This document shows positions 43,499 to 52,719 of a DNA stretch of 64,000 nt, piece after piece. The DNA comes from Methylobacter sp015476545 (GTDB lineage Bacteria; Pseudomonadota; Gammaproteobacteria; Methylococcales; Methylomonadaceae), in assembly GCF_052162025.1 (NCBI RefSeq), contig NZ_CP197401.1, positions 186,001 through 250,000 on the forward strand, written 5' to 3'. Made by a program: the position numbers and the translations under genes. Position 1 is the stretch's first letter, and each line of letters begins with the position of its first letter. Below the pieces are notes generated by a model. That model ran no database searches and was not told where the DNA came from. It worked only from the letters and a program-made list of their open reading frames with translations.

Positions 43499-43852
43499 TT
43501 ACTTTGTGCCTCGCTCGATTATGATGCCTACATCTCTGGCGCTACTGATAGCGCCCCTCTTGTTCAGCCTAATTTTAACCCAAGGCACATTAAACTCATT
43601 GCGGATGATGGCAGCGATTTCTTCAATGAGTTTTTCGACCAGAAAAAAACTGCTTTGTTCGACAAAGGAAATGATGCGTTGCGAAACAGCTTTGTAATCA
43701 AGCGCATATTGAATATCATCAGTTTCAGCGGCTTTTTTGATGTCATAAGCCATTTCAATGTCAAGAACGACGGCTTGTTTGATTTCTCTTTCCCAATCGT
43801 AAATGCCGATAACAGTCTGAATTTCAAGTCCGCCTAAAAATATGATGTCCAT
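43499..43852 (-). CDS. folB: Dihydroneopterin aldolase
   Basis: A 117-residue protein with the FolB N-terminus DIIFLGGLEIQTVIGIYDWEREI and the conserved glutamate and lysine (VEKLIEEIAAII). It cleaves dihydroneopterin to the HPPK substrate. Upstream of folK in one minus-strand unit; divergent from plsY with about 92 bases between. Confidence 0.95.
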   Translation of the reverse strand: MDIIFLGGLEIQTVIGIYDWEREIKQAVVLDIEMAYDIKKAAETDDIQYALDYKAVSQRIISFVEQSSFFLVEKLIEEIAAIIRNEFNVPWVKIRLNKRGAISSARDVGIIIERGTK

Positions 43853-43944
43853 AGTGATTTCCGGTTATGATGTGCGATTTAAAATCGGCTAAGTATCGGG
43901 GAAACGCTCCCGGCTTACAAGTTCTGAATGACAAAAGGTATAGA

Positions 43945-44529
43945 ATGTTTGAATGGTTGTTTGTTCCGGCTGCCTATCTGATAGGCTCGATTTCCAGTGC
44001 AATTATTATTTGCCGCTTGATGGGATTGCCCGATCCCCGCGAGCAAGGGTCTGGTAATCCAGGCGCTACTAATGTCATGCGCATCGGTGGAAAAAAGGCG
44101 GCTGGCATTACCTTGCTGGGCGATTTGCTGAAAGGTTTGATCCCAGTCTATATAGCTAAACTATTGGGGGTGCCCGCGGAATTGCAGGCTGCTACAGGTT
44201 TGGCCGCGTTTTTTGGGCATCTTTATCCGGTGTTTTTCGGTTTCAAGGGCGGCAAGGGCGTTGCGACATCAGTCGGCGTATTGCTCGGGTTTTCTTGGTG
44301 GCTGGGACTGTCATTCATGGGCACCTGGATCCTGATTTACAAGCTGGGCAAAATATCTTCCCTATCAGCATTGATAGCCTCAATCTTATCTCCGATTTAT
44401 GCTTGGTTTATTGTTGGAGATGCGGCAATAGTCGCAGCTTCAGCGGGCATGATGGTGTTCTTGTTGTGGCGGCATGAAAGCAATATCCAGCGCTTGTTAT
44501 CCGGCGAAGAAGGCAAATTAAAGACCTGA
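43945..44529 (+). CDS. plsY: Acyl-phosphate:glycerol-3-phosphate acyltransferase
   Basis: A 194-residue membrane protein with about five helices. YLIGSISSA, GSGNPGATNVMR near 40-51 and FKGGKGVATS near 105-114 are the three PlsY motifs. It makes lysophosphatidic acid, the first step of phospholipid synthesis. I chose ATG 43945 with AAAAGG upstream; an in-frame ATG at 43867 would add 26 residues not found in PlsY. Ends 12 bases inside the convergent tsaD. Confidence 0.94.
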   Translation: MFEWLFVPAAYLIGSISSAIIICRLMGLPDPREQGSGNPGATNVMRIGGKKAAGITLLGDLLKGLIPVYIAKLLGVPAELQAATGLAAFFGHLYPVFFGFKGGKGVATSVGVLLGFSWWLGLSFMGTWILIYKLGKISSLSALIASILSPIYAWFIVGDAAIVAASAGMMVFLLWRHESNIQRLLSGEEGKLKT

Positions 44530-45528
44530 CAATTCGCTGATTGGCCAGCGAGGCCGGGCAAAAATTTCAAGTTCCTGCTGCTGGCCGGCCAGTAGCCGCT
44601 GGCAGCCGGCATAAGCGATCATGGCACCATTGTCGGTGCAGAATTCCGGCCGAGGAAAGTAGATTGCCGCATTTTCACGGCCGGCCATTTCGGTCAGACA
44701 GGCGCGTATGTGCTTATTGGCGCTGACGCCGCCTGCTACGACTAGCCTCTTTAGTCCGGTCTGTTTCAGGGCGCGCCTGCATTTGATGCTGAGCGTGTCG
44801 GCAACGGCATTTTGAAAGGCCATAGCGATATCGGCTTTGTCCTGTTCTGTTTTTTGCGAACCGTTAAGCGTATTCATGGTATAAGTTTTCAAACCGCTAA
44901 AACTGAAATCCAGTCCCGGCCTATCGGTCATCGGGCGTGGAAACTGAAAAACCGGCCGGCCATTTTCGGCGAGTTTGGACAGCTTGGGGCCACCAGGGTA
45001 ACCGAGGCCCAGCATTTTTGCAGTTTTGTCAAACGCTTCACCGGCGGCGTCATCGAGCGATTCGCCTAATAGCCGATAATGACCGATCCCATCGACTTGC
45101 ACCAATAGCGTATGTCCTCCGGAAATCAGCAGGGCCACAAAAGGAAAGGCTGGGGGGGGGGCTTCCAGCATGGGCGCCAATAGATGCCCTTCCATGTGGT
45201 GAACAGCAACTGCGGGAATCTGCCATGACCAGGCCAGACTGCGGGCTGTGGCTGCGCCGACTAGCAGAGCGCCCATAAGCCCAGGGCCTGCCGTATAGGC
45301 GATGCCATTAATATCGGCGCTTGACAGCTGGCTTTCTTGCAGAGATTGCCTGATTAGAGGCACTAATTTCCGGATGTGGTCCCGCGAAGCCAGTTCCGGG
45401 ACAACGCCGCCATATTCGCTGTGCATTTCGATCTGGCTGTACAATAAATGATTGCACAGCCCGCGTTTAGAGTGATAAATGGCGACACCGGTTTCATCGC
45501 ATGATGTTTCTATGCCTAGAACGTACAT
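44518..45528 (-). CDS. tsaD: tRNA N6-threonylcarbamoyladenosine synthase subunit TsaD
   Basis: A 336-residue ASKHA-fold protein. LGIETSCDETGVAIY at residues 4-18 is the family start, HHMEGH near 110-115 holds the metal histidines and VAGGVSANK near 270 the nucleotide motif. It transfers threonylcarbamoyl to A37 of ANN-decoding tRNAs. It is divergent from rpsU, an arrangement common in gammaproteobacteria. Confidence 0.97.
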   Translation of the reverse strand: MYVLGIETSCDETGVAIYHSKRGLCNHLLYSQIEMHSEYGGVVPELASRDHIRKLVPLIRQSLQESQLSSADINGIAYTAGPGLMGALLVGAATARSLAWSWQIPAVAVHHMEGHLLAPMLEAPPPAFPFVALLISGGHTLLVQVDGIGHYRLLGESLDDAAGEAFDKTAKMLGLGYPGGPKLSKLAENGRPVFQFPRPMTDRPGLDFSFSGLKTYTMNTLNGSQKTEQDKADIAMAFQNAVADTLSIKCRRALKQTGLKRLVVAGGVSANKHIRACLTEMAGRENAAIYFPRPEFCTDNGAMIAYAGCQRLLAGQQQELEIFARPRWPISELSGL

Positions 45529-45535
45529 TGAGTTT

Positions 45536-45564
45536 TTGAAAATTGTAAAAGTAAACGGTATAAT
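45536..45564 (+). promoter_or_regulatory. Strong sigma70 promoter of the rpsU-dnaG-rpoD operon
   Basis: TTGAAA (45536-45541), a 17-base spacer and TATAAT (45559-45564). Transcription would start near 45571, about 65 bases before rpsU. This is the best promoter match found in the window. Confidence 0.8.
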
Positions 45565-45635
45565 TAAGGGTTCTGTTTATTCAGTGGGCCGCAAGGCTTT
45601 TAATTTTTAGATACTAACACATTTGGGTCATTAAT

Positions 45636-45869
45636 ATGCCGTCAGTTAAAGTTAAAGAAAACGAACCTTTCGATATCGCGATTCGTCGCTTCAAACGTGC
45701 TTGTGAAAAAGCGGGTGTCCTGTCAGAAGTGCGTCGCCGCGAATTTTATGAAAAACCAACGGCAGAACGTAAACGCAAAGGCGCTGCCGCTGTTAAGCGT
45801 CATTTGAAAAAGCTGGCTCGTGAACGTTATGCGTTGAAAAATTTACGTCGCGGCCGTCCTCAGATGTAA
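45636..45869 (+). CDS. rpsU: 30S ribosomal protein S21
   Basis: A 77-residue, very basic protein: MPSVKVKENEPFDIAIRRFK at the start and RREFYEKPTAERKRK in the middle match bS21. It is slightly longer than the E. coli protein (71) at the C-terminus. First gene of the macromolecular-synthesis operon; yqeY follows 15 bases later. Confidence 0.97.
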   Translation: MPSVKVKENEPFDIAIRRFKRACEKAGVLSEVRRREFYEKPTAERKRKGAAAVKRHLKKLARERYALKNLRRGRPQM

Positions 45870-45884
45870 AACGGGGTTAATGAG

Positions 45885-46334
45885 ATGGATTTGATATTAG
45901 ATCGTATCAAGGATGATATGAAAGCCTCCATGAAAGGCGGCAATAAATCCAGATTGGCAGTGATTCGTTTGATTCTGGCTGCAGTCAAGCAGGTTGAGGT
46001 CGATGAGCGGATTGAGCTGGATAATGATCGCGTTATCCAGGTTCTCGATAAGATGCTGAAGCAGCGCCGCGAATCTATCCGTCAGTACACCGATGCCGGT
46101 CGAAGCGATCTGGCAGAGATTGAAGAGGCTGAGATTTTGGTGATTCAGGATTTTCTGCCTCAGCCTTTCACCGAAGCCGAAATTGACGCCATGATTAAGG
46201 AAGCGGTAGCTGAATCTGGCGCGGCGTCAGTTAAGGATATGGGCAAGGTCATGGGGCTGCTTAAGGCAAAAATGCAAGGTCGTGCCGATATGGCGGTTGT
46301 TGGTGCGAAAATTAAGGCTGTCCTGGCTGGCTAG
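45885..46334 (+). CDS. GatB/YqeY domain protein
   Basis: A 149-residue protein homologous to YqeY and to the C-terminal tail domain of GatB. Motifs MKASMKGGNKSRLAVIRLILAAVKQ near 11-35 and a C-terminal GKVMGLLKAKMQGRADMA are typical. Its biochemical role is not settled. It lies between rpsU and dnaG, a common insertion in this operon outside enterobacteria. Confidence 0.92.
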   Translation: MDLILDRIKDDMKASMKGGNKSRLAVIRLILAAVKQVEVDERIELDNDRVIQVLDKMLKQRRESIRQYTDAGRSDLAEIEEAEILVIQDFLPQPFTEAEIDAMIKEAVAESGAASVKDMGKVMGLLKAKMQGRADMAVVGAKIKAVLAG

Positions 46335-46365
46335 TTTGCTTGTGCCGATTTTGTCCGGGTAGATC

Positions 46366-48099
46366 ATGTCCGGTAGGATTCCTCGCGAGTTTATTGATGA
46401 GCTTTTAGTGCGGGTTGATATCGTCGATTTAATCGATTCGCACGTTCCTCTAAAAAAAACGGGTGCTAATTATGTCGCCCGCTGTCCTTTTCATACTGAA
46501 AAAACGCCCAGTTTTTCTGTAAATCGCAAAAAGCAATTTTTTCATTGCTTTGGCTGCGGAGCCAGTGGTAATGCCATCAGTTTTTTGATGGATTTTAATC
46601 ATCTTAATTTTGTCGAAGCAGTTGAGGATTTGGCGACCTTTGTCGGTGTCGATGTGCCGCGGGAGTCGGTAACCTCTCAATCTGGGCAAAAGCAGAATAA
46701 AGAAGATTTACGCAGTTTGTACCAGGTTATGGAGGATGTGGCGGCTTTTTATGTGGAGCAGCTGCGCATTCATGCTCAGGGGAAAAAAGCGGTTGACTAT
46801 TTAAAGGCGCGTGGAGTCAGTGGTCAGCTTGCCCGTGATTTTATGCTTGGTTATGCGCCCGACGAATGGGCGGCCTTGACTGATCGGTTTAATCAGAAGT
46901 TGCTATTGGAGGCCGGTTTACTGGTCAGTAACGAGAGCGGGCAGGTTTATGATCGGTTTCGTGATCGGGTTATGTTTCCCATCCGAGACAGGCGAGGCCG
47001 CATTGTCGGTTTTGGTGGGCGGGTGCTTGATGATTCTTTGCCCAAGTACTTGAATTCTCCGGAAACATCCCTATTTCATAAAAGCCGGGAAGTTTATGGT
47101 CTGTACGAGCTTCTGAAAAAGAATTCGAAACCAGAACGGATTTTGATTGTCGAGGGTTATATGGATGTTATCGCCTTGGCTCAGTTTGGAATTAATTACG
47201 CAGTGGCAGCGCTAGGGACGGCGGCATCGCAAGCGCATTTTGATCTGTTGTTTCGGTTTTCTTCGGAGTTGGTATTTTGCTTCGACGGTGATAAAGCGGG
47301 GCGTCAGGCGGCGTGGCGCGCCATGGAGCCGGCTTTTTCCGGTTTGAAGGATGGACGATTGATACGCATCATGTTGTTGCCGCAGGGTCAAGATCCCGAT
47401 TCATTAGTCCGTCAGGAGGGAATGGATAAATTTTCAGAACGTGTGCAGATGGCTGCGACTTTATCGGATTATTTTTTTGGGCATTTTGCAGAAGAGTTGA
47501 ATTTATCCGAAATGGAAGGGCGTGCGCAATTGGTCGGCAAGGCTAAGCCGTATCTGGAGAGGTTGCCGGAAGGTGTGTTTCGGGAAATGATGTTTGCGCG
47601 GCTTAAGCAATTATCGGGCTTTTTGGCGCTGGACGTTTCAACAAATGCGACTACACTTAGACCAGCAAAGGAAAATGGTAAGCGCCAAGAGCGTGGCCGA
47701 CTATCATTGGCACGCGTGGCAATAGCTTTGTTGATTCAGAATCCTAGATTGGCTGAACTTGTTGAGCAAAGGGAGATTGATTGGTGTGGATTGGAATTTC
47801 CCGGCATTGATCTGTTCAAGAGTGTGCTGCGCATGATTCTTGATAAGCAACCGGCGAATGCTGCTGTTTTGGTTGAGTCCTATCGTGATGCTGCCGAAGA
47901 GAAATCAGTGAAGGCGCTGGCGTTCTTAGATTTGCTGGTTCCGGATGAAGGTGTGGAGGCGGTGTTTTGTGATGCGCTGGATCGGTTGCTTGATCAGGCG
48001 CGAAAAGCAAATATAGATAGATTGCTAGCCAAAGCGAAAGTCAATGGATTGAATGCGCAGGAAAAAGAGGTGTTGCGTAAGATGTTGGCAGGTAAATAA
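46366..48099 (+). CDS. dnaG: DNA primase
   Basis: A 577-residue primase. CHC2 zinc finger uses C40, H43, C61 and C64; the TOPRIM domain includes ILIVEGYMDVIAL near 260-272 and CFDGDKAGRQAA near 305-316; the C-terminal DnaB-binding domain covers roughly the last 140 residues. Makes RNA primers at the fork. It precedes rpoD by 80 bases. Confidence 0.97.
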   Translation: MSGRIPREFIDELLVRVDIVDLIDSHVPLKKTGANYVARCPFHTEKTPSFSVNRKKQFFHCFGCGASGNAISFLMDFNHLNFVEAVEDLATFVGVDVPRESVTSQSGQKQNKEDLRSLYQVMEDVAAFYVEQLRIHAQGKKAVDYLKARGVSGQLARDFMLGYAPDEWAALTDRFNQKLLLEAGLLVSNESGQVYDRFRDRVMFPIRDRRGRIVGFGGRVLDDSLPKYLNSPETSLFHKSREVYGLYELLKKNSKPERILIVEGYMDVIALAQFGINYAVAALGTAASQAHFDLLFRFSSELVFCFDGDKAGRQAAWRAMEPAFSGLKDGRLIRIMLLPQGQDPDSLVRQEGMDKFSERVQMAATLSDYFFGHFAEELNLSEMEGRAQLVGKAKPYLERLPEGVFREMMFARLKQLSGFLALDVSTNATTLRPAKENGKRQERGRLSLARVAIALLIQNPRLAELVEQREIDWCGLEFPGIDLFKSVLRMILDKQPANAAVLVESYRDAAEEKSVKALAFLDLLVPDEGVEAVFCDALDRLLDQARKANIDRLLAKAKVNGLNAQEKEVLRKMLAGK

Positions 48100-48135
48100 T
48101 TTAATGCCAAACAGCAAAGTTTATAGTACAATTTC

Positions 48136-48161
48136 CGGTTCAGCGTAGTCGTGCTGAACCG
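48136..48161 (+). promoter_or_regulatory. Stem-loop between dnaG and rpoD
   Basis: CGGTTCAGC and GCTGAACCG form a 9-base perfect stem with an 8-base loop. No U-run follows. In E. coli an RNase E-processed structure and weak terminator separate dnaG and rpoD; this hairpin is in the same place and may set the dnaG:rpoD ratio. A TACAAT at 48127-48132 could be a local -10 box. Confidence 0.5.
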
Positions 48162-48179
48162 AGCATTCAGTGAGTAAAT

Positions 48180-49985
48180 ATGAATCAAGAACAGCAACAA
48201 TCCCAACTTAAACAATTGATAGCCAAAGGCAAGATTCAGGGGTACCTGACCTATGCCGAGGTTAATGATCACTTGCCTAGCGATATTGTCGATCCGGAAC
48301 AGATTGAAGATATCATTGGCATGATTAATGATATGGGGATTCAAGTTTACGAAGTTGCGCCGGATGAAGATTCCCTGATCACCGATTCTGCAGCTGTTAC
48401 TACCGATGACGAGGATGCCGAAGAGGTTGCGGCTTTAGCGTCCGTTGACAGCGAGTTTGGCAGAACTACGGACCCGGTGCGCATGTACATGCGTGAAATG
48501 GGCTCAGTTGAGCTGTTGACGCGTGATGATGAGTTAAAAATCGCCAAGCGGATTGAAGAAGGCCAGCAGCAGGTTGTTAAGGCTATTGCCAGGTCTTGCG
48601 TTGTTGTTGATCACTTTTTGCAGTCATTTGACGCTATTTCCGGAGAAGAGGGCGGGATCAGGCTGGCTGATTTACTTTCAGGCTTTGTCGATTTAAGCGA
48701 GTCGGAGCCTTTGGTCAGCGCATCATCTGCAACTGATGATGAAGAAACGGCAGTTGAAGACGAAGCCAAAGGTCTCGACTATGAAGAGGTCAAGTTAAAA
48801 GTAGAAGAGCTCCGGAAACAACTTAAAACGGCTTCATCGGCAATCAAAAAATACGGCTATTCCAGTGATAAAACAGAACAGGCCTTCGAAGCATTGGCTG
48901 ACCTGTTCATGGAATTCAAGTGGACTCCGCAATACTTGAAAAAATTGACGGCTATTATTCCTGACGGCGTCGCCACTGTCCGCGAACAGGAAAAAGTGAT
49001 TATGGATATTTGCGTCAGGCATGCCAAAATGCCGCGCAAAGAGTTTATTGCTTTATTTACCGAAAGTGAAGTGAATGCGGAATGGTTTGACCGGTTATTG
49101 AGCGACGACAATAAATATTCGGCAACTCTGAAAGAGCACGAAAAAGACTTAAGAAAGGTCCAAAAAGTGCTGGCAGATATTGAGTCTGAGTATGGTCTGA
49201 CTATTAACGGGTTGAAAGATATCAATCGGCGCATGTCTATTGGCGAAGCCAAAGCCAGGCGCGCGAAAAAAGAAATGATCGAAGCGAATTTAAGGCTGGT
49301 TATTTCGATCGCTAAAAAATATACTAATCGCGGCCTGCAATTCCTGGATTTGATTCAGGAAGGTAATATCGGTTTGATGAAGGCGGTCGATAAATTCGAA
49401 TACCGCCGCGGCTACAAGTTTTCAACTTATGCGACCTGGTGGATCAGGCAGGCGATTACCCGCTCCATCGCGGATCAAGCCAGAACGATCCGTATTCCAG
49501 TGCATATGATCGAAACGATCAATAAATTAAACCGTATTTCCAGGCAGATTCTGCAGGAAATGGGGCGCGAAGCGACGCCGGAAGAGTTGGCGGAGCGCAT
49601 GGAAATGCCGGAAGATAAAGTTCGTAAGGTATTGAAAATAGCCAAAGAACCTATTTCCATGGAAACGCCCATAGGGGATGATGAAGATTCTCATTTGGGA
49701 GATTTCATAGAAGATGCTAAAGTATTGTCCCCGGTTGAGTCTGCTACAATTGCGGGATTGCGTGAATCAACACAAAATGTGCTGGCTGGATTGACGGCAA
49801 GAGAAGCCAAAGTTCTGCGCATGCGTTTTGGCATCAATATGAATACCGATCATACGCTGGAAGAAGTCGGCAAGCAGTTTGATGTGACGCGTGAAAGAAT
49901 TCGTCAGATTGAAGCCAAGGCGTTGAGAAAGCTCAGGCATCCATCAAGGTCAGAGCAATTGAGATGCTTTTTGGATGGCGAATAG
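48180..49985 (+). CDS. rpoD: RNA polymerase primary sigma factor (sigma70)
   Basis: A 601-residue sigma factor: region 1.1 at the N-terminus, RMYMREMG of region 1.2 near 100, the large non-conserved insert, region 2 with DLIQEGNIGLMKAVDKFEYRRGYKFSTYATWWIRQAIT-type sequence near 385-425, region 3, and region 4 with VTRERIRQIEAKAL near 560. Recognises -35/-10 promoters such as the one before rpsU. Followed by a tRNA gene 12 bases later. Confidence 0.98.
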   Translation: MNQEQQQSQLKQLIAKGKIQGYLTYAEVNDHLPSDIVDPEQIEDIIGMINDMGIQVYEVAPDEDSLITDSAAVTTDDEDAEEVAALASVDSEFGRTTDPVRMYMREMGSVELLTRDDELKIAKRIEEGQQQVVKAIARSCVVVDHFLQSFDAISGEEGGIRLADLLSGFVDLSESEPLVSASSATDDEETAVEDEAKGLDYEEVKLKVEELRKQLKTASSAIKKYGYSSDKTEQAFEALADLFMEFKWTPQYLKKLTAIIPDGVATVREQEKVIMDICVRHAKMPRKEFIALFTESEVNAEWFDRLLSDDNKYSATLKEHEKDLRKVQKVLADIESEYGLTINGLKDINRRMSIGEAKARRAKKEMIEANLRLVISIAKKYTNRGLQFLDLIQEGNIGLMKAVDKFEYRRGYKFSTYATWWIRQAITRSIADQARTIRIPVHMIETINKLNRISRQILQEMGREATPEELAERMEMPEDKVRKVLKIAKEPISMETPIGDDEDSHLGDFIEDAKVLSPVESATIAGLRESTQNVLAGLTAREAKVLRMRFGINMNTDHTLEEVGKQFDVTRERIRQIEAKALRKLRHPSRSEQLRCFLDGE

Positions 49986-49997
49986 TTAACAGTTAGA

Positions 49998-50074
49998 GGG
50001 CCCTTAGCTCAGTTGGTCAGAGCTTCCGACTCATAATCGGCAGGTCGTAGGTTCAAGTCCTACAGGGCCCACCA
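49998..50074 (+). tRNA. ileX: tRNA with CAT anticodon, most like tRNA-Ile2
   Basis: A 77-base cloverleaf. GGGCCCT (49998-50004) pairs with AGGGCCC (50064-50070), then A and an encoded CCA. The anticodon loop is CTCATAA with stem CCGA/TCGG. The D arm (TTAGCTCAG), anticodon arm (CGACTCATAATCG) and T loop (GGTTCAAGTCC) resemble E. coli ileX, which also lies close to rpoD, more than the elongator tRNA-Met. As tRNA-Ile2 its C34 would be changed to lysidine by TilS to read AUA. Elongator tRNA-Met is the alternative. Confidence 0.9.
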
Positions 50075-50081
50075 CAAATGT

Positions 50082-50105
50082 AAAAGGCTGCCTCGGCAGC
50101 CTTTT
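50082..50105 (+). terminator. Intrinsic terminator after the tRNA
   Basis: AAAAGGCTGCC and GGCAGCCTTTT form an 11-base near-perfect stem with a very short loop; the stem itself ends in TTTT. It closes the rpsU-rpoD-tRNA unit, 37 bases before metK. Confidence 0.85.
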
Positions 50106-50141
50106 GTCTATCTGGGTTTTATATTTTTAGAAGGCAGCATC

Positions 50142-51302
50142 GTGAGCAATAATTTCATTTTTACATCAGAGTCAGTTTCAGAAGGGCATCCGGATAAGGT
50201 TGCGGATCAAATTTCAGATGCGATATTGGATGCAATATTAGCGCAGGATCCTAAGGCTCGGGTTGCTTGTGAAACATTGGTAAAAACCGGCATGGTCGTT
50301 TTGGCCGGTGAAGTTACCACGGATGCCTGGGTTGATACCGAAGAGCTGGTGCGTAAAGTGGTTTGCGGAATCGGTTATGATCACGGCGATATCGGCTTTG
50401 ATGGTCAAAGCTGTGCTGTTCTGAATGCGATCGGCAAACAGTCTCCTGATATCGCGATGGGCGTTGATGAGTCCGGCGATCATGAACAGGGTGCGGGCGA
50501 TCAGGGCTTGATGTTCGGTTATGCCAGCAATGAAACTGATGTTTTGATGCCGGCGCCTATTACTTATGCGCATCTGCTGGTAAAACGCCAGGCTGAAGTC
50601 CGTAAAAACAAAACATTGCCTTGGCTGCGCCCCGATGCAAAAAGCCAGATTACATTCCGCTACGAAAATAACAAGCCGGTTGCCATAGACGCGGTTGTCT
50701 TGTCGACTCAGCATTCACCTGAAATCGGTGCAAAACAACTGCATGAAGCGGTCATGGATGAAATCATCCTGCACACGTTGCCTAAGGAATGGCTGCATAA
50801 AGACACTAAATATTTTATCAATCCAACCGGACAGTTCATTATCGGCGGTCCTGTCGGCGATTGCGGTCTGACTGGCCGTAAAATTATTGTTGATACCTAT
50901 GGCGGTATGGCGAGACACGGCGGCGGTGCGTTCTCAGGTAAAGATCCGTCAAAAGTTGACCGTTCTGCAGCTTATATGGGCCGGTACGTGGCAAAGAACA
51001 TCGTCGCGGCTGAGTTGGCCGATCGTTGCGAAATTCAGGTATCTTATGCGATTGGCGTGGCCGAGCCGACTTCTATCAGTGTTGAAACATTCGGCACTGG
51101 CAAAATCAGTGAAGATCGATTGGTACAGATTATCCGTGACAATTTCGACCTGAGACCGAAAGGTTTGATTGCCCAGCTCGACCTGATGCGTCCTATTTAT
51201 CAACCGACCGCGTCCTATGGACACTTTGGTCGCACGGAAGAGAGTTTTACTTGGGAAAGAACCGATAAAGTGGACGCTTTGAGAGAAGCGGCCGGCCTTT
51301 AA
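50142..51302 (+). CDS. metK: S-adenosylmethionine synthetase
   Basis: A 386-residue enzyme. SVSEGHPDKVADQISDA near 9-25 and the GAGDQGLMFGYA hexapeptide region near 117-128, with GGGAFSGKDPSKVDRSAAY near 260, are MetK signatures. It makes SAM from methionine and ATP. Start is GTG 50142. The 36 bases between the tRNA terminator and metK are too short for a SAM riboswitch. ahcY follows after 25 bases. Confidence 0.98.
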   Translation: MSNNFIFTSESVSEGHPDKVADQISDAILDAILAQDPKARVACETLVKTGMVVLAGEVTTDAWVDTEELVRKVVCGIGYDHGDIGFDGQSCAVLNAIGKQSPDIAMGVDESGDHEQGAGDQGLMFGYASNETDVLMPAPITYAHLLVKRQAEVRKNKTLPWLRPDAKSQITFRYENNKPVAIDAVVLSTQHSPEIGAKQLHEAVMDEIILHTLPKEWLHKDTKYFINPTGQFIIGGPVGDCGLTGRKIIVDTYGGMARHGGGAFSGKDPSKVDRSAAYMGRYVAKNIVAAELADRCEIQVSYAIGVAEPTSISVETFGTGKISEDRLVQIIRDNFDLRPKGLIAQLDLMRPIYQPTASYGHFGRTEESFTWERTDKVDALREAAGL

Positions 51303-51327
51303 TCTTATAAAATACAGGCAGGAAACG

Positions 51328-52620
51328 ATGAGCTTACCAGATTATAAAGTTGCCGATATCGCTTTGGCTGAATGGGGTCGCAAAGAAATCAACATTGCTG
51401 AAACGGAAATGCCGGGTTTGATGGCATTGCGGGAAGAATACGGTCTGGAGCAACCGCTAAAAGGTGCGCGCATCGCCGGCTGTTTGCATATGACCATTCA
51501 AACGGCGGTGTTAATTGAAACCTTGACCGCATTAGGCGCAGAAGTGCGCTGGTCGTCATGCAATATTTTTTCAACCCAGGATCATGCCGCAGCGGCAATG
51601 GCCGTGGCCGGTATTCCTGTTTTTGCCTGGAAAGGCGAAACGGAAGCCGAAGCTGAGTGGTGTATTGCCCAGACTATTGAAGGTCCTAATGGTTGGCGTC
51701 CGAATATGATTTTGGATGACGGCGGTGATTTGACTCTCATGATGCACGAAAAATACCCTGAATTAATGTCAGGCGTGAAAGGTCTCTCGGAAGAGACGAC
51801 AACCGGTGTTTTGCGGCTTTATGAAATGGTGTCCAAAGGCACGCTGAAAGTGCCGGCATTCAATGTCAATGATTCAGTGACCAAGTCAAAATTCGACAAC
51901 CTGTACGGTTGTCGCGAATCATTGGTCGATGGCATCAAGCGCGCTACGGATGTGATGGTGGCTGGCAAAATCGCCGTTGTTTGCGGTTATGGCGATGTCG
52001 GCAAAGGCTGTGCGCAATCGCTGCGCGGCTTGGGCGCGACGGTCTGGGTAACTGAAATTGACCCGATTTGTGCATTGCAAGCGGCAATGGAAGGCTACCG
52101 TGTCGTAACCATGGAAGACGCCGCGTCTATTGCCAATATTTTTGTGACTGCAACTGGTAACGTCAATGTTATTACGCATAGTCATATGGCCGCGATGAAA
52201 GACCAGGCTATCGTTTGTAATATTGGCCATTTCGATTCCGAGATTGATATCGCTTCATTGCGCCAATACACATGGGAAAACATTAAGCCACAGGTTGATC
52301 ATGTCATTTTTCCTGATGGCAAGCGGCTGATCGTGCTGGCGGAAGGGCGATTGGTGAACCTGGGCTGCGCGACGGGTCATCCGAGCTTTGTCATGTCCAA
52401 TTCATTCTGCAACCAGGTCCTGGCTCAGATAGAACTTTGGAAGAATGCAGATCAGTATGAAAACAAGGTTTATATTCTGCCCAAGAAACTCGATGAAAAA
52501 GTGGCGGCTGCGCATCTGAAGCAGCTGGGCGTCAAACTGACCCGCTTGACTGACGAGCAGGCCAGATATATCAGCGTCTCCGTTGACGGCCCGTATAAAG
52601 CCGATCATTACCGTTACTGA
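51328..52620 (+). CDS. ahcY: Adenosylhomocysteinase
   Basis: A 430-residue NAD-dependent SAH hydrolase. GCLHMTIQTAVLIETL near 51-66 binds substrate, VCGYGDVGKGCAQSLRG near 217-233 is the NAD Rossmann loop, and the C-terminus ends KADHYRY. Removes the SAH formed by methyltransferases. Sits between metK and metF, giving three steps of the activated-methyl cycle in one run. Confidence 0.98.
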   Translation: MSLPDYKVADIALAEWGRKEINIAETEMPGLMALREEYGLEQPLKGARIAGCLHMTIQTAVLIETLTALGAEVRWSSCNIFSTQDHAAAAMAVAGIPVFAWKGETEAEAEWCIAQTIEGPNGWRPNMILDDGGDLTLMMHEKYPELMSGVKGLSEETTTGVLRLYEMVSKGTLKVPAFNVNDSVTKSKFDNLYGCRESLVDGIKRATDVMVAGKIAVVCGYGDVGKGCAQSLRGLGATVWVTEIDPICALQAAMEGYRVVTMEDAASIANIFVTATGNVNVITHSHMAAMKDQAIVCNIGHFDSEIDIASLRQYTWENIKPQVDHVIFPDGKRLIVLAEGRLVNLGCATGHPSFVMSNSFCNQVLAQIELWKNADQYENKVYILPKKLDEKVAAAHLKQLGVKLTRLTDEQARYISVSVDGPYKADHYRY

Positions 52621-52629
52621 TCAAGTAGG

Positions 52630-52655
52630 CGGGTTTGTCAGTATTGGCAAACCCG
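52630..52655 (+). promoter_or_regulatory. Stem-loop between ahcY and metF
   Basis: CGGGTTTG and CAAACCCG form an 8-base stem with a 10-base loop, not followed by a U-run. It may be a weak or Rho-assisted terminator or an RNA-stability element. A possible -10 box (TATAGT) follows near 52662. Confidence 0.5.
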
Positions 52656-52719
52656 TTCCGCTATAGTATAAGTATCAGAACATGCAAAGCAGGTTTTTAC
52701 ATTTCCCTTTCAAATAAAA

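Noticed and set aside
43867..43944. 26-residue N-terminal extension of PlsY
   Set aside because: PlsY starts at its first helix; ATG 43945 has a good ribosome site and the extension resembles no known PlsY.
50106..50141. SAM riboswitch upstream of metK
   Set aside because: Only 36 bases separate the tRNA terminator from the start codon.
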